Positions 34,741 through 44,862 of a stretch of 64,000 nt of DNA are shown one piece after another. Made by a program: the position numbers and the translations under genes. Numbering within the stretch: position 1 is the first letter of the stretch; each line of letters opens with the position of its first letter. This stretch comes from Atherinomorus stipes. Lineage: Eukaryota; Chordata; Actinopteri; Atheriniformes; Atherinidae. The DNA is taken from assembly GCA_023101725.1 (NCBI GenBank), contig JALJCO010010310.1, positions 208,501 to 272,500 of the forward strand. Direction: 5' to 3'. The notes beneath the pieces are model-generated. The model searched no databases, was not told where the DNA came from, and was given only the letters and a program-made list of their open reading frames with translations.

Positions 34741-35832
34741 AGCCGCAGATTCTACTGCCACAGTTTGTAGCTGTATCTGGGTCATTAATTAAGTACAAAA
34801 TAATCGCTTTTGGACATTTCAGAATAGTTCTGGATTCGGGACGTGTTCCATTATGATGGATTTAATAATGAATTGGTACGCTCCTGTTGTAATAGTTCTT
34901 GTTACGATCTCAGTAAACAGTTGTAACAGCTGTGGGACTTTTTAAATATGGCGGGGCCAGAAGATCACGCAAGGGGCGGGGCTTGCCAGTTCTACCAATC
35001 ACCAAACATCTACGTATTTCAGTTCCTTTAGGAACCCTGAAAAGACCCTGCCTCGGAGTAGGAGCGAGAGAGGTTCAGGGAACTGAGGGCCGAGGTCCCC
35101 AGTTCCTATATGTCCGAATGTGCAAAAAAACCCAGCCTGGTTCCCAAAAAAGTTCTAGGAACTCCAAAAGGTTCCTACAGTTTAAAAGCGCCTCATATAT
35201 ACTCGGTTGGTGGGAAATATTCTCAATTATTATAAGCAGACTATATAACAATAAAGGATAATGAAAAACTATATGTATATTTATAAAATCCACTAAATGA
35301 GATAAAAAAAAATGCAGGAAAAACACAAAAATACAGTCTAAAATATAGATATTGTATTGACTAACTTTGGAGCCCAGAGTTTCTTTCTGTCCTTAGATGC
35401 ATTCACAAGACTGAAGCGTGTTGGACATCAGACTCCCATGATGGCACGCATGTGTCATGTGAAGACGGTGTCAACAGTTCGGATAAAAAAATGGCTCTCA
35501 TATGAACGGCTCACAACTGAGATCCAAATCTCCTCGTTCATTTGAAAACACCCTTCAAAAGAATCGATTGGTCCGTAAACGCCACATCTGTGTCCGTGTT
35601 TAGGCTCTGATCCCATCACGTTTGATTTTGGAGTGATGAGTGAAATTCTGCCTGGAGCTTTCAGGTGGATGCGGCTGTAGAGGAGAGGCTGGAGGAGGGA
35701 GGCGGTGCTGGCATCCACAGTCGCAGCAGGGCTCGCATGCAGCACGGGGAGATCCCTGAAACATGCTCGAGTTGCCTTCCTGACCGAGCTTACAGGATCT
35801 GGAAAACATGCAGACATGAAGCAAATGCACTC
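34741..35832. other. unassigned spacer with a possible element at 34930-35190
   Basis: The stretch 34930-35190 has GGCGGGGCCAG, GGGGCGGGGCTTGCC, CCTTTAGGAACCCTG and TCCCAAAAAAGTTCTAGGAACTCC, a repeated GGTTCC/GGAACC theme typical of a mobile element. TGTCCGAATGTGC at 35111 resembles the inverse of GCTCATTCGGACA at 30639, next to the 17-bp minisatellite. No TIR pair was established. The rest is unassigned. Confidence 0.3.
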
Positions 35833-36985
35833 CAATAGGGGATTATCACGCTTCCGCGTTCCGGTTTCCGGAAGTTGAAACATCTGAAGCTTCCTCTTCC
35901 GGGCCAGGAATGGCTCAATGTTGCTGCTCTGTTCCATTGTGTACATCTAATAAACATCGCCAGCCGTACCGAAGTTTTCATGGATTCCCGACTGAAAAGA
36001 CACTAAGGAAGAAGTGGATGAAAGCGATTTGTCGGAGTGAAGGACCGAAACTTAAAATAAAACAAGATTGCGCGTATGTCTGTAGTCGGCACTTCAATGA
36101 TGCAGACTACACTACAGCTAGCGTTAGCAAGCTCGAGTTAGCTGACGTTACCAACTTTTCGCTTGTGAAAACATACAAGCGTCTGAAAATCGGGTCTGTA
36201 CCCCCCCGTTTCCAGTGGAACAACTGGGGACTGCCAAGAAAGGAGACGCTTTCAGATGCTTGTGTGTTTTCAGCCGCACAAAGTTAGGCACGTCATCGAG
36301 CTGGCTAATGCTAGCCTGCCAGTACAACTGTGCAGACTGCCGGCTACAAACAAACGTGTGTCGTTTTATTATAAAGTTCGGTCCTTTACCGCGGCGAATC
36401 GGTCGTTTTAATCCACTTCTTCCTCAGCATCACTTCAGTCTGGAATGAAAACTTGGCATTGGCGTTTATCCGATTTACAAAGTTTAACAGAGTAGTAGCT
36501 GGCGGACTACTGTTAGCAGGTTAGCATTAGCCAGCTTGATGACGTGCCGAACTTTGTGCGGCTGAAAACACACAAGCATCTGAAAGCGTCTCCTTTCTTG
36601 GCAGTCCCCAGTTGTTCCACTGGAAACGGGGGGGTACAGACCCGATTTTCAGATGTTTGTGTGTTTTAAGACGCACAATGTTAAGCACGTCAGTAAACGC
36701 TAGCTGGCTAATGCTAGCATGCTGTGAAGTGCCGGTGTTGTGCCCCACCGGCGACAAACAAACGTGTGTTTTATTATAAAGTTCGGTCCTTCACCGCGGC
36801 GAATCGATCGCTTTGATCCAGCTTTTGATCCAGTATCACTTCAGTCTGGAATGAAAACTTAAGTATGTTTGGAGTTTATACGATTTAAACAGTATAACAG
36901 AGCAGGAACGGCTGTCGTTAACATGGCCCGGAAGAGGAAGTGCCAAAATCCGGGAACTTCCGGTAAGCGTGATAATCCCCTATTG
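35833..36985 (+). mobile_element. THAP-domain fold-back element with terminal inverted repeats
   Basis: The left terminus CAATAGGGGATTATCACGCTT (with one base more than its core) is at 35833 and the exact inverse ends at 36985. Inside are large inverted blocks: the segment coding KIGSVPPRFQWNNWG at 36186-36290 reappears inverted at 36535-36655, and CGGTCCTTYACCGCGGCGAATCGG occurs at about 36381 and 36785. The element is thus a palindrome built around a THAP-coding segment. No TSD was found. A truncated relative is at 11384-12165. TIR plus THAP suggests P-element-type ancestry, which is inference. Confidence 0.8.
35910..36287 (+). CDS. THAP-type zinc-finger DNA-binding domain ORF (element-borne)
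   Basis: A 125-codon open frame starting MAQCCCSVPLC. THAP is a C2CH zinc-binding DNA-recognition domain shared by P-element transposases and host transcription factors. Visible ligands are a Cys pair in CCCSVPLC (residues 4-11) and CSRHF (about residues 58-62), with conserved FHGFP (about 24), W (about 36) and a VPPRF motif (about 97-101) equivalent to the AVPTIF box. The C-terminal 20 residues (RKETLSDACVFSAAQS) run into the inverted half of the element and are probably not original. There is no catalytic domain downstream. It may be a decayed first exon of a transposase or of a captured THAP gene; the start is the first Met and gives a complete domain. Expression is unknown. Confidence 0.7.
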   Translation: MAQCCCSVPLCTSNKHRQPYRSFHGFPTEKTLRKKWMKAICRSEGPKLKIKQDCAYVCSRHFNDADYTTASVSKLELADVTNFSLVKTYKRLKIGSVPPRFQWNNWGLPRKETLSDACVFSAAQS

Positions 36986-37140
36986 CAGTGGGTGCAGAAA
37001 GTATTCAAACTTTTCATTCTGTTTCATTTTATTTCTCATTAATGTCACTCAGCACCACATCTTAACAGAACAAAACAGAAATGTAGAATTTTTTGAAAAT
37101 TTATTTCAAAAGAAAAACTGAAATATGACATGGTGGTAAG

Positions 37141-37536
37141 TAGGGCTGGACGATTATCGAAAAAATTATAATCACGATTATTTTGACTGATATTGAAATC
37201 ACGATTAATATACACGATTATTCATTGATTTTATAAAGTGTTTATGAACCACCAAAACTCAACTTCAAATAAAACTTAAAAAAATTAAATAAAACCAGAA
37301 GTAAATTAGAAACAAGTAAAGAAGTAAAATAAGAATATTATTTAAGATAAGAGCAATAAAAATGAATACTCAGTCTACATGCATTCCTGTTCTATACTCC
37401 CTGCAGTTTGCTTCCTATAACTCCACCAGTCTGTTCACTTCAGGATTAATTGTTGTTCTTTGATTACAGTGTTTTTATGATCGTAAAAAGGCAAAATTGA
37501 AATCGCGATTAAAATTCGATTAATTGTCCAGCCCTA
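37141..37536 (+). mobile_element. non-autonomous hAT-type element (396 bp), same family as 4261-4776
   Basis: Termini TAGGGCTGGACGATTATCG and TTAATTGTCCAGCCCTA. Flanks GTGGTAAG (37133-37140) and GTGATAAG (37537-37544) match 7 of 8. It interrupts the Tc1 copy, so it is younger than that copy. Confidence 0.85.
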
Positions 37537-37559
37537 GTGATAAGTATTGCGTACTTTGC

Positions 37560-38015
37560 TCAGTACTGAGTAGAAGTACTTCTGAGCTGGTGCAGCCATG
37601 AGTCTTCTTGGGAATGATGCAACAATGTTCCACACCTGGATTTGGGATCTTCTGGTTCTTCTTGCAGATCCTCTCCAGTTCTGGCAGGTTGGATGGTGAA
37701 CGGTGGTGTTCAGCCATTTTCAGGTCTCTCAGAGATGCTCAGTTGGGTTTAAGTCCGGGTTCTGGCTGGGCCGGTCCAGAATGGTCCAGAGTGGTTCTGA
37801 TCCACTCCTTTGTTATTTCAGCTGTGTGTGAGGGTCATTGTCTTGTTGGAAGGTGAACCTTCGGCCCAGTCTGAGCTCCTGAACTCTGGAAGAGCTTTTC
37901 TTCCAGGATCTCTGTACTTGGCCGCATTCATCTTTCCTTCAACTGCAACCAGTCGTCCTGTCCCTGCAGCTGAAAAACACCCCCATATCATGATGCTGCC
38001 ACCACCGTGCTTCAC
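37560..38015 (-). pseudogene. Tc1 transposase, C-terminal half, frameshifted
   Basis: The minus-strand frame 38015-37818 reads [36 protein letters not shown], the segment just after the first catalytic Asp of Tc1 transposases. After a frameshift comes the remnant of FQQDNDPKHTA ([10 protein letters not shown] in the shifted frame). Downstream, 37717-37520 has the C-terminal MAEHHRSPSNLPELERICKK. The WPSQSPDLNPIE segment is represented by GPAQPEPGLKPN, so the catalytic Glu region is altered. Multiple frameshifts show that it is dead. Confidence 0.85.
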
Positions 38016-38048
38016 TGTTGGGATGGTATTGGGCAGGTGATGAGCAGT

Positions 38049-38750
38049 GCCTGCTAGTATCTGATATATGGTAGTATCTAAAACCTGCTAGTATCTGATA
38101 TATGGTAGTATCTGATACCTGCGAGTATCTGATATATGGTATATTATGCCTGCTAGTATCTGATATATGGAAGTATCTGATGCCTGCTAGTATCTGATAT
38201 ATGGTAGTATCTAATACCTGCTAGTATCTGATATATGGTAGTATCTAATACCTGCTAGTATCTGATATATGGTAGTATCTAATACCTGCTAGTATCTGAT
38301 ATATGGTAGTATCTAATACCTGCTAGTATCTGATATATGGTAGTATCCGATACCTGCTAGTATCTGATATATGGTAGTATCTGATATATGCTAGTATCTG
38401 ATACCTGCTAGTATCTTACATATTGTAGTATATAATACCTGCTAGTATCTGATATATGGTAGTATCCGATACCTACTGGTATCTGATATATGGTAGTATC
38501 TAATACCTGCTAGTATCTGATATATGGTAGTATCTGATATATGGTAGTATCTGATATATGGTAGTATCTGATATATAGTAGTATCTAATACCTGCTAGTA
38601 TCTGATATATGGTAGTATCTGATACCTGCTAGTATCTGTTATATGGTAGTATATCTGATACCTGCTAGTATCTGTTATATGGTAGTATATCTGATACCTG
38701 CTAGTATCTGATATATGGTAGTATATCTGATACCTGCTAGTATCTGATAT
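38049..38750 (+). repeat. 34-bp dimeric minisatellite
   Basis: The unit is two related 17-bp halves: CCTGCTAGTATCTGATA and TATGGTAGTATCTAATA. About 20 dimers are present, with some runs of one half only (near 38530-38580) and later units with an extra ATATC. The first half overlaps the last bases of the Tc1 fragment (GCCTG). Confidence 0.93.
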
Positions 38751-38976
38751 CTGGCAGCCAGATGTCCAACATGAACTCCTCTGGCTAAGTTAAGGATATT
38801 TTGGGATCTTTGCTTTTGGAGCAGAATATAGTTGTATTTCTCTAATATGAGAGATAAAACCTCACAGCTGTCTGCAGAGATCGGCATCTGTTGATATCTG
38901 ATATCAATAATCGATAAGAGTAGGACAGTATCGGGTATATGGGATATCGGTAAAAAGCCAAAAACTAACATCCCTA
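38751..38976 (+). mobile_element. right end of a hAT-like element
   Basis: The sequence GATATCTGATATCAATAATCG, GGGATATCGG, AAAACTAACATCCCTA ends in CATCCCTA, a hAT terminus of the TAGGGATG type. No left end was found. The adjacent minisatellite contains similar TATCTGATAT words and may have amplified from inside this element. Confidence 0.45.
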
Positions 38977-39909
38977 AAATTAACATAAGTTCAAACACCT
39001 ATTTAAATTCATGAAGAGATAATGTGACGGAGTCATTCCAGGAACAACTTCACATAAGTTCACCTCTAGGCTGTTATTATTGCACAAAATACAGTATAGC
39101 ATTGTGGGTTTATCTGCAACCTCAAGCCTTTAGCAAGTAAAAGTAAGCCTAATTTATTCCATTTAACGGGCTTATTTAAGAAACAGTTTGGTTTTGATCA
39201 GTGAAACACCCATCATGTTATCCTCGGACTTACTTGTTAAATCCTTGTAATGGGTTTATGTAAATTTAACACAATGGGTATTCAGAGTATCTATTTTGAG
39301 TCAAGTTGGACGGTAACCTTTCAGGTCAAGCTCTTTACTTTGTTTCAGAGATAAGAGTGTGTTGTGGGTGTAAGTGTATTTACAGCCAGTGTGCTTCAGC
39401 TGTCACTTCTTATCAGTAGTGTTCTCCTTCACCAAATACACAGAACGTTTAAACTGACCCCATGTGCTGATCTAATCTCTTCTTCTATCTTTCTCTCTTT
39501 CCTCACCTCTTTTTCCTCAAACAGAACGTTCTGCAATGAACTGAAGGAGAAAAAAGGGCATTTTAGGTGCAAGTCACTCTTACATGTTTACGGTTATATT
39601 TCATTTTGGCCCTAAAAACTTCAGAAACGCAACATTAACTATATTTTCAAATGACAGATTTACTTTGGCCTCATGACACCAACCTTGAAAATTTAATCAA
39701 GATTTGTTCTTCAACCCAAACATACCTGTAAATCTCTGCAAGTGTCACCTTTCTTTTGCACAATAAGATAAAAACCCCAGAAAGACCCATCCCGAGCCCA
39801 CACTGAGAATCCGTCCATAAATCTGTTATTTCCGTGCTACAGTAATAACAGCAGTGACAGAAAGGGATAAGAGCCTCATTCAACTTCTCTTCACCGGCTT
39901 TCTGCAGAA
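38977..39909. other. unassigned spacer
   Basis: AT-rich, with no recognised repeat or exon. Confidence 0.35.
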
Positions 39910-39911
39910 TG

Positions 39912-40012
39912 CAGAATAGAATTGGAAATCGTTCTCGTCACACACAAAGCCTTTAATGGCCAAGCTTCATTTTATCTTCAAGACCTCCTACCAGCTTCTC
40001 CCAGCAGAGTAT
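39912..40012 (+). pseudogene. short LINE RT tail fragment (L2/CR1-like)
   Basis: The plus-strand frame reads EIVLVTHKAFNGQASFYLQ, DLLPASPSR. It resembles 'FKVLLLVYKALNGLAPSYLxDLL' from LINE polymerase C-termini. Similarity is lost soon after. Confidence 0.5.
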
Positions 40013-40346
40013 AAAGTAACGTGCTGTCAAAGAGCATGTTACAAAGATTATAAAGCTCCTGTGGAACCCAGCTGGAGTTGAGGAGGAAGAAAACTTTTAT
40101 ACTTTCTTTACACTTTTACGCTTCAAACGCTCCTGTTTGATCAAACTTACCGTCAGAACGGGGTTAACGGATCCTAATCCATCCTCCAAGTATGGTGCTA
40201 TAGGTTGAGGCTGTTGGATGCCTTTTTATGATACAGTTCCTTCCTTCATAACTTTCAATTTCCAACCTTCTGTCTCTGTGAGGCACCTTGTAGATTTTGT
40301 CCTTGAAGTTGAGTTGGAAGCATAAAAGTGTGAGAATTAGGCAACA

Positions 40347-40618
40347 TTAAAGTGCTGATGACACGTTTTTGACATTTTTTGCCATGTTTTATCAACCAGA
40401 ACGTTCTTCATGACGATCTATGTAAGAGAAACAAGCGCAGATGATGATTTATTAGAAAACATGGCTGCTTTTCAACATCTGACCAGACTGTGGCGCTGTG
40501 AGCCGAAACGAGACGTGACGTCTGCCAGAGAGTCTTCTCTGCTTATTTAACATTGAAGTGTCTTCATTGCGGTTTTTAAGTTCCTTTTCCAGTTTTACAG
40601 ACGAACAGTAACGTAACG
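40347..40618 (-). mobile_element. family C fragment
   Basis: TTAAAGTGCTGATGACACG at 40347, then the inverse of 3510-3776, including GCAGACGTCACGTC in inverse form and CATTGAAGT. The other end is missing. Confidence 0.7.
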
Positions 40619-40710
40619 TGATTGGATTAAAAAGAAAAAGAAAAGGGGGGGAGGGGAAAGAGAACCCAAAAAGAGGGCGGAGGGGGGAGGAAGACGAGGG
40701 ACAAAAAGGG

Positions 40711-40943
40711 CAACACTTGGATTACATGGGACGAGCAGTATGGAGGAATATTAACAATTTTTTGTGGACTTTTATGGACCTTTTTGGCTTGGACCCTGGC
40801 GAACTCCATTGGGGGGAAACGAGAAGTCGCCCTGAACTCCATCTGCATTTGACATATTAAAAAAAGTGGTCCAGAGTCTTGCTCACCATCAGGGTAAGTG
40901 GAAAATAAAGTTAAATCATTCTGAGGGTGAACTATTCCTTTAA
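40711..40943 (-). mobile_element. family A right arm only
   Basis: ACACTTGGATTACATGGGAC to GGGTGAACTATTCCTTTAA (40943). The left arm and spacer are missing. It is preceded by a purine-rich stretch (40630-40700). Confidence 0.8.
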
Positions 40944-41622
40944 GGTTGTGTCATCGACACTTTAAGGACCAAATAGTGACAGCTAGAGGTTTGTAAAAGT
41001 GGTCTAAGGAAGAAAATTAGTAGTGCAGCATTGGCAGGGTCGTAATGGCCACAGCTCACTAATCCATGTGAGTGAAACATGGCTCATGCAGTCACTATTA
41101 AACCAACAGAAGAGAAAATGGAGCCCAAACGACTGAAGAGTTTATGCAGGTTCTGACTGAAAGGGGTCAGAACACGTTTACCAGGATAGTGGGGGGGACT
41201 CAGTCTTAGTGTAGGGAAACATTTTCGCACCTCGGCCTGATTTAGTTTGCTTTCAAACTTCACTTTACTCAAATGGTCCAAACCATAGACATCTATACAA
41301 TTGCTAGATCTCTAATTGAACGGACGGCGGCCATCTTACCACAGTCAGCTCTCTGTCTGGACCTCTGGTTTCTGAATGTAGGAGAGTGATCTCCACAAAT
41401 GCAAATAATTTTATTTCACTGAAATCTTGACGGATTTACAAGCGGTTTGGTTTCTTACAAACTTTATTAAAATGGCTATATTTCTAGTCAACATTTCTGT
41501 GTTGACAGGAAGTTACAAAATAAAAGCTACTAACAATACATTTGCAATTTGGGATGAAATTCTTTGAGATATGAACTCATCAGCAAACTTTACAGTAGCT
41601 TATTAGTGGACAGATTGCCATA
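40944..41622. other. unassigned spacer
   Basis: No element or exon recognised. Confidence 0.35.
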
Positions 41623-42606
41623 AGGGGCCGTCCACACGGCGCCAAATTACAGCAAAACCGGAAAAAATGTAAGAAATCTGCCCTATCATCCTCACGAAAG
41701 CAGGGATCAGCCTCCTGAAACCGGTCATGTCTGAAACCGGGTTCCAAGGTGGAAAGGTTTGAAACCTCGACTGGTTTGTGTTTCATGGAAATGGCGTAAC
41801 CGTGTAAGGATGTTGGGGGGGAAGGGGGATATGACATCAGTGTGACAATGCGCGATGGTCTCGTTCACAAAAACAAAGTTCATTGAAAAAAAATTCACAA
41901 CAGCAATGGCGTCGGTGAGCGACTGTTTTCAACTGTGTAGAAAACTTTAGCGTTCGCCTCGTAAATCCTCGACCATCTCCACCTTTCTGCTCTTCCTTTT
42001 TTGATTTCCAGCGTCACACGGTGAGTCTTTGTTTGCACATGCGCTGTATCATGTTCTAGGTTTGAAGTGTCACACTTTAACCATTATAGCGCCTCGAGGG
42101 GTGTAACAATACTTGGATCTATATCGATATAGAATGATGTATCGATCGTGAATCGATTCAAAAACCCAATATCGATAAATCGATATCAATTCCACTTTTA
42201 TTATGAAAATGGCACATTTTCACAACAAAATCCATGTTTCTAGTTGTGCAGTGAACGGATGTGACATGGGGAGATTGCACTGCAAAGCTTACAGTTATGT
42301 CAAGAAACAACAAGCTTGTATATTACTTGTAATATTTTTTAAATCGTTTTATATCGATCAGTGGATCCGAAATCATATAGAATCGAAATCTTATCGAGAC
42401 TGAATTTGAGATATCGGCAGACATCGAATCGCCTATCTGTATCGATATACTATCGCATCGTGATAAAACCAGTGATTTACACCCGTGAGCGCCACCCACA
42501 GCCTTGTAGGATGTACTACAGCGGTTTCATGGGGACGGTGAAACCTTTCCCCGGATTTCTGCCATCGGTTTCACACCTAAACCGGCTTCAGCTCTGTGTG
42601 GATAGC
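41623..42606 (+). mobile_element. non-autonomous element with GGCCGTCCACACGG end (tentative), interrupted
   Basis: The left end is AGGGGCCGTCCACACGGCGCC and the right end TCAGCTCTGTGTGGATAGCT, whose inverse shares ATCCACACAG. Repeated AAACCGG words lie near both ends. The termini are diverged, so the boundaries are approximate. A hAT-like insertion splits it at about 42096. Confidence 0.45.
42096..42486 (+). mobile_element. nested hAT-like element (GGGTGTAAC ends)
   Basis: It starts GAGGGGTGTAACAATACTTG and ends GTGATTTACACCCGT, an inverted pair sharing GGGTGTAA. The interior is rich in ATCGAT/TATCGATA. Host flanks TAGCGCCT and GAGCGCCA share AGCGCC, consistent with a diverged 8-bp duplication. 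Confidence 0.6.
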
Positions 42607-43572
42607 TGTCAAATTTGCAGTTGCTAGGCAACGGGACTGGAGCACCACGGGGAATTCTGAGAGCTAGACTCATTTCACGAACAGTAGGCTGCTTCGGAGT
42701 GCGCAGACTATGCAGGACACTTCGTAGCCTACGTTGTCCGCGCACTGCGAAGTGTGCAGACCCTGAAATGAGACCTACCTTGAAAATAGTTCGAGTGATG
42801 TGAGGAGGACGATGTTTGCAGTGTTGATTTAACCTCCATATTACAGGACTTGATCTGTAACTGCTGGTGTGCCATCAGATTTAGCTGCTAAGAGGAGAAT
42901 ATCACTGCGGGGGTGATAAAGCCATGGCTCATCAGTTTAGATTTAAATGAAGCATTTAAAAGCACACTCGCCTTGCAGTGGTTTAATGAAATGGTTGGAA
43001 TTGCTCTTTAATTGATCGGTAATCTGCTGTATAATGAATTGAGTGCAGACGTTCATACACCTTTTTACCTCGTCTCACAGATGTATGTAAACACCTGGCA
43101 GACCACCTCCGTGTTCATTTTTCACTTTGCTCTGCTGGCTCCGTTTTTTTTAAATGAATGCTCCATGCACATGTTCTGATAACTGAAAATAAAACAAATC
43201 TTTTAAATAAATGAGTGTTTTTCATCATGGCTTTGATATTGTAAAGAAAGAAAACTTGTATGCAAAATGTATATTTTAAATCCAGCCATACCCTGCACCA
43301 AGTTATGTTACAGACCTGCAGGTGAATGGAAGGATAGAATGGTTATGATCTTATTTTCATATGAAAGTGAACATCAGTACAAGTCACAGTGAAAATTTAA
43401 TGTCAGCAGAAGTGAATTCAGCATTAATGCATCCACAGCTTCGACTTTCCTGTTATCTTCAGAGGGAAAAACAATAAGACTGAGACACAACACAGATAAA
43501 TTGATTATATCGTTCCTCACTGTGAGATTTTTATCAATGAGAGAAATAAATAAAGGCATGAAGTCAATATGC
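42607..43572. other. unassigned spacer
   Basis: The segment 42640-42780 carries an imperfect inverted pair (GAGCTAGACTCATTTC near 42660 and GAAATGAGACCTACC near 42765; GCGCAGACTATGC and GCACTTCGT-type words), likely a small MITE. The rest has no recognised feature. Confidence 0.35.
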
Positions 43573-43690
43573 TTAAAGTGCTGATGATACGACCTTAACT
43601 TCCAGTAACTTTGCCATACAACACACAGACATAATCAGTAGTTCTGTGCAGTTAGAAGTTAATCAGACGTGTATTTATGTAAAAATCCGA
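43573..43690 (+). mobile_element. family C fragment
   Basis: TTAAAGTGCTGATGATACGACC, then CTTAACTTCCAGTAACTTTG and CAGTTAGAAGTTAATCAGA as at 2997-3110. The remainder is missing. Confidence 0.7.
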
Positions 43691-43939
43691 TGTTAAAGAG
43701 CACTAATAGCTTTTCACTAGCGATCCTAGCCTCCGTGACGTGATGTTAGCGAGATGGCTCATTGATTTACACGTATAATCAAAACCGTGGAAAACATGAA
43801 AGATGCTCCAGAACAGCTGGACTGGAACTGGTTTGTGGTGGATCATCACTCCCACACTTAAAGAGAACATTTTTTCCAACTTTCTCTTGAACACTTTTTT
43901 TTTATGCTAGTTATGTACACGGTGATCAGTCAGTCGTGT

Positions 43940-44086
43940 TAAGGGAACTAGAGCTTGGCCTGAATATTCATATATATTACTCACATATGCACAAATGAAG
44001 AAAAAAATGACTTTAATGAAGTTGGGAAAAAAAAAATATGCTGAAAAGCTCTTAAAAGTCCATTTTTCATGATAGGGCTTCTTTAA
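43940..44086 (-). mobile_element. family D fragment (right terminus)
   Basis: AAGCTCTTAAAAGTCCA, TTTTTCATGATAGGGC and TTCTTTAA (44086) are the inverse of the left end at 45202. The left boundary is not resolved. Confidence 0.65.
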
Positions 44087-44862
44087 CTTTAAACTTTAAC
44101 AGGAGTTCTCTTTGTCCCTGTAGCAATGGTTTGAAGGAAAAAGCTCTCAGGTTTGTTTACAAGGGTGATAAGTTGTGATCTGTCCAGTTATTTAGCCAGT
44201 TACATCCCTCACCTGCAGCACTGTCACCGTCTTTCTGTCACATCAAACTGCAAAATGCTTTATCCTTCCCTTAGTAGTTCCTGTTCGGCTCAGGCATGCA
44301 CTCTTTTTTTTCTGCCTTTATGTATTTATTTCCCCAGGTTGCAGAGAAATGCGTCACTCATGAGAGTTTGGGGCGTCTTTGTTACTTTGTCTTTTGAAAG
44401 AACAGTACTTTGCTTTTTTCTTCACATCTTCTACTTTCATGACAATGATGCACTGCTGTGACGGCTCTGAACATAACCACGATACTGTCATGGTTGCAGC
44501 ATTAATAAAATGTCTTTCTGCTGGAAGATGACGTGAAAGAAGCAAGTTGCTAAAAGGAATGAAATGAAGACCCTGATCACAAAGGCTGTTACAATCGAAC
44601 AAAAGTCCAAAAACCGAAGCATGAAAAACCAAAGAACTGAGAAAGCATCCCGACAGGCAAAGACGAGCAGAGGGACAAACTCAGGTTATACATAGATGAT
44701 TCATTTCGAACAAAAAGTAAATGTAGACTATACACACAAAGCTTTCAATGTACACATCTGAAAAGAAGTGGGAAGAAGTATAAACTTATAATACCCGTCC
44801 CCTTTATATCAAGTCAGTGGGCCAATTCCTACCTTAACCCTCAATCTCAACCCGAAATCTTA
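44087..44862. other. unassigned spacer
   Basis: No element or exon recognised. Confidence 0.35.

Larger units (their letters stand above)
36986..38052 (-). mobile_element. Tc1-like element, split by a hAT insertion and cut off by a minisatellite
   Basis: It begins CAGTGGGTGCAGAAAGTATTC at 36986, directly after the THAP element, resembling a Tc1 terminus (GCAGAAAGTATTC). The transposase is encoded on the minus strand. The sequence ends at GATGAGCAGTGCCTG (38051), where the 34-bp minisatellite starts; the 5' part of the transposase and the other TIR are missing. The hAT element at 37141-37536 lies in the 3' UTR. Confidence 0.8.

Noticed and set aside
35455..35946. 163-codon minus-strand frame
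   Set aside because: It crosses the left terminus of the THAP element and overlaps its start on the other strand; no domain pattern is seen.
35833..36985. 8-bp target duplication around the THAP element
   Set aside because: Flanks AATGCACTC and CAGTGGGT do not match; the similarity CACT/CAGTG is inverted, so it does not indicate a TSD.
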